Source of the DNA: Zizania palustris
Taxonomy: Eukaryota > Streptophyta > Magnoliopsida > Poales > Poaceae
Direction of reading: 5' to 3'
Assembly: GCA_019279435.1 (NCBI GenBank)
Contig: JAAALK010000082.1
Span: 77,906,989-77,970,988, forward strand
Length of the DNA: 64,000 bases
The notes under the pieces were generated by a model. It saw nothing but the letters and a program-made list of their open reading frames with translations, was not told the origin of the DNA and searched no databases. Of the stretch, positions 42,806 through 55,318 are shown piece by piece. Each line of letters opens with the position of its first letter. Within the stretch, counting starts at the first letter, position 1. A program made the position numbers and the translations under genes.

Positions 42806-44142
42806 ATCTCCCCCTTGATGAGTGCATTGTCAACACTTCACTTCTATCTCTTCAGAACCTGCGAACAACTGTGGAAACACAAAAACAAAGCACAAGAAAA
42901 CAAAGAAGAAGAAAATAAAGATAAAAGTTTAACCCTAATGACCAAAAACCGAACAAAAGCAAGATGCAGTCATTATGATTAAGCAAGGGTAAAAGTTCAA
43001 AAATGAGTGCGATTACAGAACAACAAGGATATCAACAGAGTAAGAACAAGCGAGACAAAAACTCCCCCTTAAACTCTGATCCCAAAATTTCTCCCCCTAT
43101 TTGACAAGTGAACTCATCAAGCACTCAAAAAAAAGACACAAACTCCCCCTGAAATGCAACTCCCCCTCAAACTATGCAATGAATAAAACTAGGGTGAATG
43201 AAGAGTGAATAAAGCATGCTTCTCAGATATGATTGACTGTAATTACAACATCTAACAGATACAGCAACAGACATACTGTCTAAGATACATGGCATGATCA
43301 GTGCAATAGATGATATCTAAAGAAAGTCATTAGCACACATGTTCAATTTTGCAAACAAAAGCATCACCATATTTTCCAGTTAACAAGCAAGGTAAAGCAT
43401 GAGATGTAAAAGCTAACTGATATCTACCAAGATAAGCATTGTCCAAAACAAAGTGCTTCAGCAAACTTGTTATCATTTCAATTTTCAGGCTTTTTCTTTT
43501 CTCTTTTTCATTTATGCCAGGGGTTATTTGCATGTCAAACCTTATGCTGACCGACCAAGTCAAGCCTAGGACAGATCTGGACCATCAGAAGCTTAAGACA
43601 TTTGTCTTGGCATACACTACATTGTCCTAGTTCATACCAATGTGCCATGGTATGCAGTCCAGAACAATGCAATGTGACAAAGAAAACCCACCTGGATCTT
43701 TGCAAGTTATGCATAAAGAAGCATGGAATTTTCATTTTTCTAGATTTTTCATCATTTTTATAGCACATTTCCATGTTTTAAAGCAGAAGGATGTCCAAGT
43801 TGCATGTTTGCATCTAAGTCAGGAACTAGCTACAAGGCATGTAACAGATAGCAAAAACATTCAGCCTACACATGCTAGTTACCAGAAGCAATGGTGATCA
43901 TTTTTCAAATTTTAAAGCATAAAAACCATGCATATGACAGATATCAGACATATCAAGTGAACTGAACAAAAACATGATCAATGACAAGTATTCAAAAGCA
44001 TGTACCAGCTAGAATAAGTAAAATAGATCAATCATATAACAGAAGCAGCTCTAAAGTGTGATATGTGAATATTCAAGGTATGAACACACACAAAAAGACT
44101 TAAGAAAAGAGTAAAGACGAAAGAAAAACGACGCAAAATATC
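42806..44142 (-). other. Copia-2 3' interior with repeated polypurine tracts
   Basis: No credible reading frame. On the minus strand AGGGGGAG-type purine runs occur next to the LTR (42808-42815) and again at about 43062-43069, 43091-43097, 43143-43150 and 43160-43166. SIRE-lineage elements often have a long region here, sometimes with an envelope-like ORF. None is visible. Confidence 0.75.
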
Positions 44143-45736
44143 CTAGAAAGGATATACAACACCCAAATCCCCTCGTAAACGCTCAAAGGTAGACTGATCT
44201 AGGGGTTTGGTGAAAATGTCAGCCAACTGATGATGGGTATCAACATGAACAAGGTCAATGATACCTTTCTCATATTGATCCTTCAGAAAATGAAAGCGCA
44301 CATCGATATGTTTGGTTTTTGAATGGAGACAAATGTTTTTCCCTACACTAATAGCACTGGTGCTGTCGCAAAACAATGGAACCCTAGTAGGAAATAACAA
44401 CCCAAAATTTTGCAATGTGGAAATCATCCAAACTAACTATGAGCAGCAGCTAGCAGCAGCTACATACTCAGCCTTATTGGTCGAAAGAGCAACTCCAGAT
44501 TGCTTTCGAGAAGACCAAGAGACAAGTGAAGAACCAAGAAACTGGCAAGTACCAGAAGTCGACTTGCGATCCAATCGGCACCCACCAAAGTCGGCATCCG
44601 AAAAGCCAGATAAATAGAGAGATGATGAAGCTGAATAGAAAAGACCAAGATCGGGCGCATAAGTGAGATACTTGAAGATGCGCTTGACAGCCTGCCGATG
44701 AGACGCACGTGGTGAAGACTGAAAACGCGCGCAAAGTCCCACGGCGAACTGAATGTCCGGTCTTGTCGCCGTTAAGTACAATAGCGAACCAATCATCCCT
44801 CGAAACTCCCTCTCGTTGACCTTGACGCCGCTCTCGTCCTTGTCCAGACCCCCAGATGTGCCCATTGGAGTCATCTGCAGCTTCAATTCTCCACCAAAGT
44901 CAAATTTCTTAAGCATATCGCGAGTGTACTTACCTTGGTGGATGAAAGTGTCGTCCTTGGTCTGCTTGATCTGGAGCCCTAAGAAATACTTGAGCTCACC
45001 CATGAGGCTCATCTCAAACTCACTGTGCATCTGCTCAAAGAACTTGGACACAAGATCATTAGTAGTACCGCCAAAAATAATATCGTCCACGTAAATCTGA
45101 GCGACTAAAAAATCTGAAGCATCTCTGAGCAAGAAAAGAGTTTTATCCACCGATACATCACAAAGCCCTTCCCCAACAAAAATTGCTTCAACTGGTCATA
45201 CCAAGCCCTGGGGGCTTGCTTCAACCCGTATAAAGCTTTTTGCAGCTTAAAAACATGTCGAGGAAACTTAGGGTTCTCAAAACCGGGGGGGGCTGCCTAA
45301 CATAAACCTCCTCCTCTATGAACCCGTTCAGAAAAGCACTCTTAACGTCCATTTGAAAAAGCTTAAAACCCTTCGAAGCGGCAAAAGCTAAGAGAATGCG
45401 AATGGACTCAAGACGGGCAACAGGGGTGAAAGTTTCTTCAAAATCAATACCCTCTTTCTGGCAAAAACCCTGGGCAACTAGTCGAGCCTTGTTGCGCACC
45501 ACAACCCCATCTTCACCTTGTTTGTTCTTGAACACCCACTTGGTGCGTATGGGGTTGCATCCTGGTGGCGGCTCAATAAGTGTCCAAACCCGATTACAGA
45601 CAAAATTCTCAAGCTCTTCTTGCATAGCGTTAATCCAATTAGAATCAGAAAGAGCATGAGAAATGTCTCTGGGCTCAAAAGATGCAACAAAAGCAGAATC
45701 AACAAACACAGCAAGAGAGTTACCAGATGAACGCAA
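44143..45736 (-). pseudogene. Copia-2 reverse transcriptase and RNase H
   Basis: The reverse transcriptase has GIDFEETFTPVARLESIR, FQMDVKSAFLNGFIEEEVYV and the active site QIYVDDIIFGG. LMGELKYFLGLQIKQ and IGSLLYLTATRPDIQFAVG follow. RNase H has SDADFGGCRLDRKSTSGT, NKAEYVAAASC, FCDSTSAISV and KHIDVRFHFLKD, ending GVVYPF at 44143. Breaks occur near 44432, 45151-45220 and 45737 (a TAG). Confidence 0.9.
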
Positions 45737-45766
45737 AGTTCTCTCAGTTAAATCACCGATGATGAG

Positions 45767-46897
45767 CTATAAGGGGTGATCACACTGAACTGCTCGGGTT
45801 CCCTGGTGATCTGAAGTCACCTCACTGGAGTCAGCAGCAGGCACCTCTGGACTCGACTGAGGGGGCTCGATCGAAGTGGAAGAAGTGATCAGAGGTCCGC
45901 CCTCATCCTCAGTCGAAGTCTCAGAAGGTGTGGGCTCTACAGGGGGTGCAGAAGGCCCACCCTCATCAGCAGCTAGAGTATCCTCATCTTCCTCAAAGAT
46001 GGACTCTTCGAGCTCATCATCACCGGAAAGCTCAACAGAAGGAGTCAAAGAAGTCAAGGACTCGTCAAATGAAACCTCGCAAGTCTCAACAAGCTGCTGG
46101 GATTTGAGATTCCAAACACGGAAACCTCGAGAATGCAAAGCGTATCCAAGAAAAACACCATCCCAGCAACGAGACTCAAACTTGTCCAAATGCCCACCCT
46201 TCTTGAGCACAAAGCACTTGCAGCCAAACGCTCGCAAGTGGCTCACCTTGGGCTGTCTGCCAAACCGCAACTCATACGAATTCTTACCTAAGTAAGCTCG
46301 AAGAAACATGCGGTTGGCTAGATAGAAAGTCGTGTTCATGGCTTCAGCCCAAAAACGCCTAGGAGTCCTGTGCTCATCGAGCATCGTCCTGGCCATCTCG
46401 ACTAGCGTGCGGTTCTTTCGTTCCACAACGCCGTTCTGTGGGGGAGTGTAAGGAGAAGAAAACTGATGGTCAAGACCTTGATTACTACAAAAGCTGATGA
46501 ACTGAGAATTTTTGAACTCAGAGCCGTTGTCGGAGCGAATTGCTCGCATTCGACCATTGTTCTCATTCTTCAGCTTCAGAATCAGGTCATGAACAAACTG
46601 AAAAGTTTCATCCTTAGACTCCAAAAAGAAAACCCACGAGAATCGAGAAAAGTCATCAACAATGATAAGTGTGTACCACTTCCCACCGACTGAACGCACC
46701 CGAGCTGGACCAACAGTGTCCAAGTGTAAAAGCTCGCCTGGATACGAAGTCATCACCTGAGTCACAGGTGAGTGGGATGCGGCAACCATTTTCCCATGAC
46801 GACAGGGATGACACACTAGATCTTTCTCCATTTTAAGCTTAGGCAATCCTCGGATGAGGTCCATAGAGCTTAACCTAACTAGGAGATCAAAACTCAA
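45767..46897 (-). pseudogene. Copia-2 integrase
   Basis: The GAG-pre-integrase end (LVCHPCRHGKM) leads into the core with LHLDTVGPARV, AIRSDNGSEFKN and PPQNGVVERKNRT, which supply the catalytic Asp, Asp and Glu. The copia C-terminal signature SYELRFGRQPKVSHLRAFGC, CWDGVFLGYALHSRGFRVWN and CEVSFDES follows. An acidic Ser/Pro/Glu linker finishes it. Within this piece I see no stop. Confidence 0.92.
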
Positions 46898-46921
46898 ATG
46901 ACCTAACCTCCTATGCCACTT

Positions 46922-47345
46922 CTAGAGCTCAAAAGAAGATCCAGCAATCAAACACTGAGAAGGGCCAAAAGAACAAGAGAAGTCAATTCGAAAAACTTTA
47001 CCGAAAGGTAAAATTTGGCAAACCAAAGACCCTCTAGAGTCAAACACAGAAGAATTGCCCTTCTTAAAACGCACTTCCAAACCATCCTCAAGAAGTTGCG
47101 AAACTGAAATCAAGTTAAAGTTCAGATTTTTAACTAAAGCAACATTCTTCAAGGAAAAATGGTCTGAAATGCGAATAGAGCCTATGCCACTTACCTTCCC
47201 TTGACCACTGTTCCCGAATGTGATGTACTCTTTGGAGCTCGGGGGAGTGAGACTGGAGAACCATCTACGATGTCTCGTCATGTGGCGAGAGCATCCTGAG
47301 TCCATGATCCAAACGTCCTCCAGTCCCCGATCCTGCACAATCAGT
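46922..47345 (-). pseudogene. Copia-2 protease
   Basis: The catalytic block VWIMDSGCSRHMTRH is intact. The frame continues YITFGNSGQGKVSGIG, FSLKNVALVKNLNFNLISVS and DGLEVRFKKGN, then ends at a stop at 46922, which cuts the link to the integrase. Confidence 0.88.
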
Positions 47346-48126
47346 GGCTGTAAGTGGGAGCAAATGGTCCGGCACCAGGTTTAGCAAAAGAGCTAAACCA
47401 GTGTCGAGCCATCTGCTCAAAAGACGGAAAGCAGAAATGATAATGAGAGTCTGGACCAAAACGCGGCTCAAAGCGCGGTCCTTGGTTCTGCGTAAAGCCT
47501 CGGCCACGAGGTCCAGGTCTGTAGCCAACACGACCTGGAGCTCTGCCAGAATGAACACCACCATCTAGAGCACAGGCATGAAAGCCGTCTCCCCTACCAC
47601 CACCTATACGACGCGGCCTGGCCTACAGCCTCTCCCCACGTCGTGGAACCCGCAGTCTACCACCCTACTGGTAGAACTGCTCCTGATCACCACGAGCTCT
47701 CTCTGCTCTTTCAACCCGCTTCCTCCTAAAGCAAAACTCCGCGAGATGCCCGTCTCTCTGACAGTACTCACAATGGTAGGTGGGCTTCTTGGGATGTGGT
47801 TGAGGCTTGGTGTTCTTGGGCTTAGTGGTGTTAGCTGTTGTCTTCTTGAGCTGAGAGGGTCCAGGAAGAGAGTCTAGAGGAGTGTGGAGGTGCTTGGGCT
47901 TTGGAACCCAGATAGGTTTCTTGGGTGGAGCTTTGGATGGTTCATGGATCACTCCATCCTTGGGCTGACAAGCCTGGGAGGACTCAGTGGAGTGAGTCTT
48001 AGGATATCTCTGCTCAGGAGTCATTTTACTCCACTCCACTGCCCGGCTAATGGCACTCTCAAAGTCAGCCTTGGTGTAGGTGTAACCTACCCCAAACCCA
48101 TCCTGCCTCTTGAACTGCTGAATCAT
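47346..48126 (-). pseudogene. Copia-2 gag C-terminal zinc-knuckle region
   Basis: Contains a second CCHC-like finger (CEYCQRDGHLAEFC) followed by basic RRKRVERAERARG. Upstream are Pro/Lys-rich stretches (PLDSLPGPSQLKKTT). The frame shifts between this and the protease near 47600-47665. A second knuckle at this position is typical of the SIRE-type gag. Confidence 0.75.
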
Positions 48127-50062
48127 AATGCCGAGCTGTGGCTCTCTAGCACTGATCCAACTCAGGATAGAACGGAGGTAAAAGTTCTCATTCTAAGAAT
48201 CAGCTAGCTCCTCTCTCAAGGAAGCTAGAACCTCCACCTGAGACAAGCAGGTCTCACACTCACTCTCTACTTGGACAGACTTTTCGGCTTTCAGCTTGAT
48301 CAATTCCATTCTAAGAGACAAACAGTTCTCACAGACAGTGGGTGGAACTGATAGTGTCTCAAGCTCTAGCCTAGTTGGTGCAAGCTCAGCTCACAACCTC
48401 TCCAAATCACCCAAACGCTCATCTCCCTTGGATTTCAGCTCAGCTAAGACAGCTAGATGAGATGGGCAATCAACACAGGGTGCGACGATAGTGGCTTGAG
48501 CATCTTTCAGCTCCAGCTGAGCGCTTTCAAGCTCAGTGGCCAAAGCGTCCCTCTCATCAACCCTTTCTGTGTACTTGGACTATAGAGTCGACAAGTCACA
48601 CAAAAGCACCTCACATTTCGAGAAATCACTGCTATCACCCAAGCAGGGGGAAGAAGATAGACTCTCAATTCTGCCGTTGGCCACGACAAGCTCACTCTCT
48701 AATTCGTCTATCCTTTTCTTGGCACCCCTAAGCAGTTTTTCCCGATATTTTAACTCCCGACGATTACTCTCAAGTAAATCAACGATTTCGCATTCATAAG
48801 ATGATACCTTTTCATCGTCGTCGTCAGAGTCATCGAAGGAGCTCTTCTCTCCCTTATCCCCAAGAGCCATTGAGCAGAAGCTCTTGCGGGATCTTCGGCG
48901 CTGGTGTGAACGGCTCTTCGGTCTGTCCCCGAAAGCCATGAAGCAAAGGCCTGCCGGATCGTCCTTGTCCTTCCCCTTCTTGATGATGATCTCCTCATCG
49001 CTTGAGCTTGATGAAGAGGAAGAAGACGTGGACTGCTTGGAGTAGCTCTTCTCCATCTCGGCGAAGAAGGCCTTGTCACGCTTCTTGTTCTCTCGCCGGT
49101 AGTCCTTCAGGGCCTTCTTGAAGAATCTGGTCTTCGGCTTGCCCTTGTTGAAAGAGGAGCTCTCGTGCTTGCCGGAGTCATCAAAGCCACCACCGGTGCC
49201 CTTCTTGTGGCCATTGTGCTTGGGGCAGTCGGTGATGAAGTGTCCTGGATCACCACACTCAAAGCACCCAGATTCCGTGCCATGTCTTTTGAACATTCTT
49301 TTGTCATAGACACGACGCACCCGGTTGTTAAAAAGACACAAATCATCATCTCCCAAAGACTCAAGCTGGTCCTCAGTGATAGACATCAAAGAGAACCCAG
49401 CACAACTCACAGAAGAGGGATCAACAGAAGATGTAGCAAGGGCCAGGGACTTTGATCCAGAACCAGTGAGATTTGATCTCAACTGGATATCTACCTCAGT
49501 GGCCTTCAGCTTGCTAAATAACTCAGAAATGGTCAAGGTATCGTAAGAAGTGCTCTCAACGATAGAGGATACCTTGATCTCCCAGATCTTTGGGTCCAAG
49601 GTATGAAGAACCTTGAGCGCCTGCTCGTGATCTGAGACTAACTGAGCACCCCCAACCTTGTTTTCCCAAAGCTTGTTAATGATCGATTGAAAACGACCAA
49701 ACAAGGCTTCAACGGATTCACCCGGCTTTTGTTTGAAGTTCTCATACTCACGCCAGTAGGTCATGATGTGCCTTGAGGGTAGCCCAGATCTCCCTTGTCG
49801 TGGAGAGATGGCTCACACGCTCAAACTCAGTGGGACCTAAACCAGAAAAGAGAATGTTCACGGCTTTACTATTGCTCAGATGCTGGGCAATAATACCAGG
49901 AGTACCATGCTCAACAACTGGCAAAATAACAAACGTATCGTGAACACAGATGTCCCAGATGTCCGAGCCTTGGCTCATAAGATAGGCTCGCATGCGAGTG
50001 TTCCAATAGTTATAACCATAGGCTTCTAAGGACGGGACCTTGCCAGGAGAAGTCATGATCAC
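48127..50062 (-). pseudogene. Copia-2 gag N-terminal and central region
   Basis: Starts MIMTSPGKVPSLEAYGY at 50062. It changes frame near 49755, then has the gag/UBN2 block MTYWREYENFKQKPGES, VLHTLDPKIWEIKVSSI and LFSKLKATEVDIQ. A CCHC knuckle follows (CFECGDPGHFITDCPKHN), then Ser/Asp/Lys-rich sequence. A long coiled coil (ESNRRELKYREKLLRGAKKR and beyond) runs past stops near 48580, 48392 and 48195. Confidence 0.88.
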
Positions 50063-50107
50063 TACTAGGGTTTAGAACCGATTAAGGTATGGAAAAACCC
50101 TAACCAA

Positions 50108-50119
50108 GCTCTGATACCA
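50108..50119 (-). other. Primer binding site of Copia-2
   Basis: The minus strand reads TGGTATCAGAGC two bases after the 5' LTR end at 50122, the usual initiator Met tRNA site of plant copia elements. Confidence 0.93.
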
Positions 50120-50121
50120 CT

Positions 50122-52099
50122 TGTAGGACCGAAAGTAGCGACCAGAGGGGGGTGAATGGGCGCCTTAAAAATTCTTTCGAATCAATGGCCTGCTCCCAAT
50201 ACCCAACGCACCTCAAAAGACTAAGCAGCAAAGCATGAACAGATTGCCTAAGTCTAAAGGTATCTAGCCTAGAAGCAACTGATGTTAAAAAACTAAAGCA
50301 GTGCTAATAGGTAGATAAACAAGATATTCAAGACATGGCAGGTCGAACTTCTCAATGAATGATCTAAGTGTATATAAAGTGAGATGAGAAGTTACTGTTC
50401 AAATTTTTCTCCTGTTCGGAACTTGGCGAAGCCTGCTTTGCTGTGTCGATGTCAGCTTCGCAGTGTCGGAGCCTATTTCGGAGGTCTTTGACGAAGTCTA
50501 GCGAAGGTTGTTAATGAAGTGCCGAAGGTATGTTGAGTCTAGCCTAGTTCAAGTGTCAAAGTGCGAACTATGCTTCGGAGCGAAGTATGACAGAGTCGAA
50601 GCTTGCTTCGAACAATGAACTTCGAAGCTGAACCTTCGAACAGATAGCTTTGAACCCGATACACAAGAAATCAACCTTCGAAAGATAAGCGAAGCCTAGC
50701 ACATGGCAGCAAGATGAAAACGAAGCCTACACTCTACCTTCGACGCTAGCTAGGTCGAGGTATGATGAATGAAGTTATAACCTTCGACCTAAAGACTAAC
50801 TTCGAATGACAAGCTCCGAACCCACACACTGTGACCTTCGAAAATGACCTTAAGAAGGAACTCACATCGAGCGAAGTCTACAAGAGAGAAAAGTTCTGAA
50901 GCTAACTTCGAATCCTATCGAAGTATTGACTTCGAAGAGCTCGAGTCAGAGTACACATTCGCAAAGACGGTCGAAGTATGTTAAGCTGACAGCACAAAAA
51001 CGTACTTCGAAGCTAGCAACACAGAACACAGAGTGAAGTCGAAGTTCAATCGAAGCCCTCGAGGATTCAGATCGAAGCCTGCCTCACGGAGCTGAGGAAA
51101 TTCGAACAGAAAGAAGGGGCTTCGCCAGAAACAACCAGAAAAGGCACTTAGCCCTGTCTATTCGATCAAAAAGCTGTGCAGGAAAAAGCAAAGCTAGCGT
51201 ACTGTTGCTACAGAGAGTAGGTACTAGTTGCAACAGCAAGAACTAGTACTACTCGTGAAGAACAGAGGCAACAGAGACACAAATGCTAGGGAATAAAACT
51301 AGCTGCGCACGTCAAACAAGGCCATAAACACTGCAAACCGAATGAAAAGAGTAGGGAAAAGAATCTCACAGATTCAAGAAGAACAGATGGAATGCAGGAA
51401 TTAAATCTCAGTGAGCAAGACTCTGGCGGCGCACCAACAGGACAGAGAACGCAGGAGACAAAATGACCCAATGGATTAAAAAGTGAATTCTAGAATGGGC
51501 AGTCCAACCCTAGGGATTGGGGCCCTATTTATAGGCTGCCCAAAGACCTAGAATATTCCACCAGCCCCTTAGGGTTTTTACAGACGCTAAAATAAAGGAA
51601 ATGACTCAACTGCCCTTAGGAATTTTTACAGACTCGACTGACTGACTGTGGGCCTAGAGATACAGATAACTTATCCGAAAGCTAAGCTTTCGTAGCGACT
51701 ACGGCTTCTCTTCTGGACAGTCCGATACAGAATCAACGGTTGTCAGTTTTGCGCCGAAACTGACAAAGCCTCCACCGACTTTGCACCAGGTACCCGGATT
51801 GGGCCGGCCTGATTCCGCAGCTCTCTCAGCCCTGCAATCACTCACCGCCCGTGTACCTGAGTCAATCCTGGTCAACAGCCCAGTGAGTCTTCTGTTGCTC
51901 CTGGTCCATGTACCCGGATTGGGCCAGCCCGACTTCGTAGCCTCCTCTGCCCGATAGTCGCGTGCTTCCCGTGTACCTGAGTCACATGCGGCCCATGAAA
52001 CAGCAGATCTCCTCTCTTCTTAGTCCTCTTTGACTATCATTGACAATGACTCATCACATCTGGAGCCATGAGGCCCACGCTATTCAGCATGGCTCCTCA
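50122..52099 (-). repeat. Copia-2 5' LTR
   Basis: Same length as the 3' LTR to within one base. The LTR end reads TGTAGGACCGAAAG on the + strand. The TATA-like CTATAAATAG on the minus strand is at 51525-51534. Confidence 0.93.
51525..51534 (-). promoter_or_regulatory. TATA box in Copia-2 5' LTR
   Basis: CTATAAATAGG on the minus strand, in the same place in both LTRs, about 570 bases from the U3 start. Confidence 0.6.
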
Positions 52100-52418
52100 C
52101 AGTGAGTTCAGCGAAAAGTCTCAAAGCCATGCTCCGAAAGTGTGAAAACACTTCATCCTTAATGGCTAGAAAGAAGACCCAAAAGTAGTGAGAGAAATCG
52201 TTGACAATGACTAACACATACCACTTGCCACCTAAAGAACTAACCCGAGAAGGACCTACAGTATCCATACGGAGATGTCCAACGGGTTGTTCATTCATCA
52301 CCATGGTGACTGGCGAATGCGAAGCAACAATAATTTTTCCATGTCGATAGGGAGCGCAAACAAAATTCTTCTCAAAATTGAGCTTAGGCAATCCTTGGAT
52401 CAGACTTAGGGCACTCAA
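52100..52418 (-). pseudogene. Copia-1 integrase N-terminal half
   Basis: Shows LIQGLPKLNFEKNFVCAPYR, SHSPVTMVMNEQPVGHL, RMDTVGPSRVSSLGGKW (first catalytic Asp) and WVFFLAIKDEVF. It runs up to the Copia-2 insertion. The rest is at 39776-40821. Confidence 0.88.
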
Positions 52419-52865
52419 TCAAGCGAGCAACTCAAAGCTCATATGCCCTAGTATCATATGCCACTTCCAAAGCTAATAAGTAAAATGTGCAACAAGGAAG
52501 TGAGAAGAACCAGATGACTCAAAAAAATCAGCTCCAAAAACTCTGCCAACTCTAAAGATCTTACAAACCACAACGCAATCAGAACTGAGTACTTGCAAAG
52601 TATCACAATGGAATCGCACTTCAAAGCCCTCATCAAGCAATTGAGATATAGAAAGCAAATTGTATCCCAAGTTTTCAACCAAAGCAACATCTTTGAGAGT
52701 GAAGATCGAGTTGATTCTTACCACACCTTTACCTTTCACTCTACTTCGGTTTTTACCAAAGGTGATTTGGTCCTTCTGCTTGGTTGTGGTGAGGCTAGAG
52801 AACCAAACTTTGTTTTCGGTCATATGGCGTGAACAACCAGAGTACATGATCCATGTGCCCTCCAA
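52419..52865 (-). pseudogene. Copia-1 protease, catalytic Asp changed to Tyr
   Basis: The block that should read W-I-M-D-S-G-C reads WIMYSGCSRHMTENK. The codon is TAC instead of an Asp codon. The rest is typical: QITFGKNRSRVKGKG, FTLKDVALVENLGYNLLSIS and DEGFEVRFHC. A stop follows at 52473 and the frame then moves to the integrase piece. Confidence 0.88.
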
Positions 52866-52880
52866 GCCTCGGTCTGATGT

Positions 52881-54310
52881 CTACATTAAAGGGTTAAACC
52901 TCGATCGCTCAGTGCTGGGGTGAGTAAAAGCATGATGAGGCATCCAACACTGAGTGATACGAGCAGTAGGCACAGTAAAAGAAGACTGTCTACGTACAGG
53001 AAAAATAGAATGATGCAAAGTGCGAGGTCTACCTACATGATGTGACCCAAATGCATGACGAGGTCTCCCAACCTGACGAGGCATAAAGCCACTGACACGA
53101 GGTCTAGCACCATATGAAACATGGTGCATACCACGAGGGGAAAACCTCTCTGAGAACATCGAGGAGCCTCGTAAACAGGATGTGAGTAACACTCAGACTC
53201 ATACATACCTAGAGATGGGTAATGCATGTCCTGGAACCTCAACGTCTGAGAATGTCACTCATCCATGATGCGATGATAGCAAAACCCAACCAAATGACCT
53301 GTCCGCTGACAGTAAGAATAATGAAACACTCTCCTAAGGGCACTCTCATGGGTCATAGGAGCAATCTTCAAAGGCTCCTTGGGTTTTATCAGAGAGTTCT
53401 TCTTGGAAAGTATTTTCTTGGCAGGAGGGATGGTTTTCTATGGTGTTTGGGTAAGATTTTTAGCTGATGGAGTGTATAACTGGGCTCTTTCTTTCTCTAA
53501 GGTAGTGGGTGAGGTAAAAACAGTTTTGTTTTCACTGTCTAAAGGAATCCTCTCAAAACCCAATCCTAGAGCAAACCCTGCCCTCTCATCACACATCTTG
53601 GTCTTGGCCAAGAGCAAATCCATCCTACCCTTTCCCTCAGTGCATTTGTTAACCACAGAAAGAAGGTATTCATTTTTAGTCATAAGGTTTTCAACTTGCC
53701 CTCTAGCAAAAGTGAGTTGGTCCTTAAGGGTGATGCGGGTGGGACAAGTAGGATGCACATCCTTAGAACACTCAGCACTCTCCAATCTATCGTCTAATTC
53801 CTTAACATGCTTGTCTCTTAAATTAATACTATCAATCAATAAAAAAAAATTGAATAAGCATCAGAAGAAATAGGTCTAGACTCCACCACCAAAAGTTGCT
53901 TCCGTGCAGTCTGAAGCTCGTCAACAGTTTGAGCATGCACAGAACACAACTGAGCAAACTCACCCATGACAACAGTGCAAGACTCACATTCAGCAACATC
54001 AATTTTAGACTTAAGCATGGCATAACCAGTAGAAATAAATTCTAGCCTAAGTCTAAGGTCATTCCTATCTCTAGAAGCCTGAACAAGTAATCTATCCTGA
54101 CCAAGAACTATTTCATTCAGTTCATCTATCTTAATTGAGAGTTGGTCATAGGATAGAGTTACCTCAGATGAGTCAAGCTCTTCGCCACTGTGACTATTTT
54201 CGGCCATGAAGCAAAGGCCGGTGAAATCCCTTGCCTTCTTCTCCTTCTTCTCCTCCTTTATTGGGACTCTTCCTCCTCATCAGAGCTCAACTCCTTAGTT
54301 GAGAAAGTGT
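52881..54310 (-). pseudogene. Copia-1 gag C-terminal part with coiled coil
   Basis: Blocks in shifting frames: RHAFGSHHVGRPR (about 53030), RDKHVKELDDRLESAEC and RITLKDQLTFARGQVENL (53438-53839). Upstream, EVTLSYDQLSIKIDELNEI, QASRDRNDLRLRLEFI and CESCTVVMGEFAQLCSVH (53836-54207). The heptad-rich part matches the coiled coil of Copia-2 gag in position. Acidic EELDSSE leads in. Confidence 0.75.
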
Positions 54311-55254
54311 CGATGTCACTCAGTGCAACAACAAAATTCTCTAGAAGCGGCCTTGGCTACCCTCTTAGCCACCTTGCCACGTTTACCCTTCACAAAGGGT
54401 TTCCTCTCCTTCTTGTGGTGTTTAGGGCGCTCACTCTCATCTATCCTTTTGAGCTTAGGACAATTGGCCTTGATGTGAGAAGTGTCACCACACTCAAAAC
54501 AACCACTAAAGCCACTTCTCCTCTGATCCCGTCTCTCATTGTGAAAACGGGTGAACCTTCTGGCAATGAGAGCAAGCTCTTCATCATCTAGAGTATCCAC
54601 CTGCTCCTTAGTGATGGAGACTAGGGAGGACAAAGCAAAACCACCAGCAAGAACACGAGTACCACATGTGCTTGGTTCTGTAGTGGTGCACGGCTAGAGC
54701 CAAAAACTGGTGCCAATGGCTGTGGCTAAGAGTTTCTGTGCACCGCAAGAGATGCCATGGAAATCTCTGTGGACTTCAGCTTGCTGAAGAGCTCATCACA
54801 GGTCAATGTGTCATAACCTGCGGACTCCTCATTGCTGGATATCTTCACTTCCCATATGCTACGATCAAGAGCATAGAGAAGCTTGATAGCCCTATCATGA
54901 TCATTGTAATCAAGCGTCCCGTTGGTTGTATGTGCTTTGGTGCCTAGCCTTAATCTGTGTAGAGCCCTCATGAAAAATAGTGAGTGTAGTCCAAATCTGC
55001 CTAGCTGTCCTTAGGTGTTGGACCCTATCAAACTCACTCCGAATCAAACCAATGAATAGTATGTTTCTAGCTTTAGAGTTACAATTATACTGATCTTTTT
55101 CTGTTTGAGTGTTGCGTTTTTCGGGGATGGAGTATTGTGAGTCCACAATCTCCCAAATTGCATTTCCTTGGCTTAGCAAGTAAGCCTCCATGCGCACTTT
55201 CTAGTATGCAAAATCAGTCCCATCAAACAGAGGTATTTTACTAACTCTGTCCAT
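54311..55254 (-). pseudogene. Copia-1 gag N-terminal part and zinc knuckle
   Basis: Begins at 55254 with MDRVSKIPLFDGTDFAY, then a TAG and KVRMEAYLLSQGNAIWEIVD. NSKARNILFIGLIRSEFDRV, IKLLYALDRSIWEVKIS and CDELFSKLKSTEISM form the gag/UBN2 core. The knuckle is CFECGDTSHIKANC at about 54500. Frames shift near 54915-54960 and near 54720. Confidence 0.83.
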
Positions 55255-55318
55255 GTCGCCAAAAGATCACAAAACCAGTTAAGGTCAACTGGTGATCTTA
55301 ACCCACTCTGATAACAAT

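Larger units (their letters stand above)
40827..52099 (-). mobile_element. Copia-2, complete SIRE/Maximus-type Ty1/copia element, 11.3 kb
   Basis: LTRs of 1979 and 1978 bp (40827-42805 and 50122-52099) start TGAGGA and end CCTACA on the minus strand. The flanks are CAGGG (40822-40826) and CAGTG (52100-52104), a target duplication with one change. A primer site and a polypurine tract are present. The order protease, integrase, reverse transcriptase, RNase H is that of copia. A very large gag with a coiled coil and two zinc knuckles, long LTRs and a 1.3-kb gap before the 3' LTR fit the SIRE/Maximus (Opie/Ji-type) lineage. Three stops in gag and frame breaks in pol show that it is dead. Confidence 0.93.
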
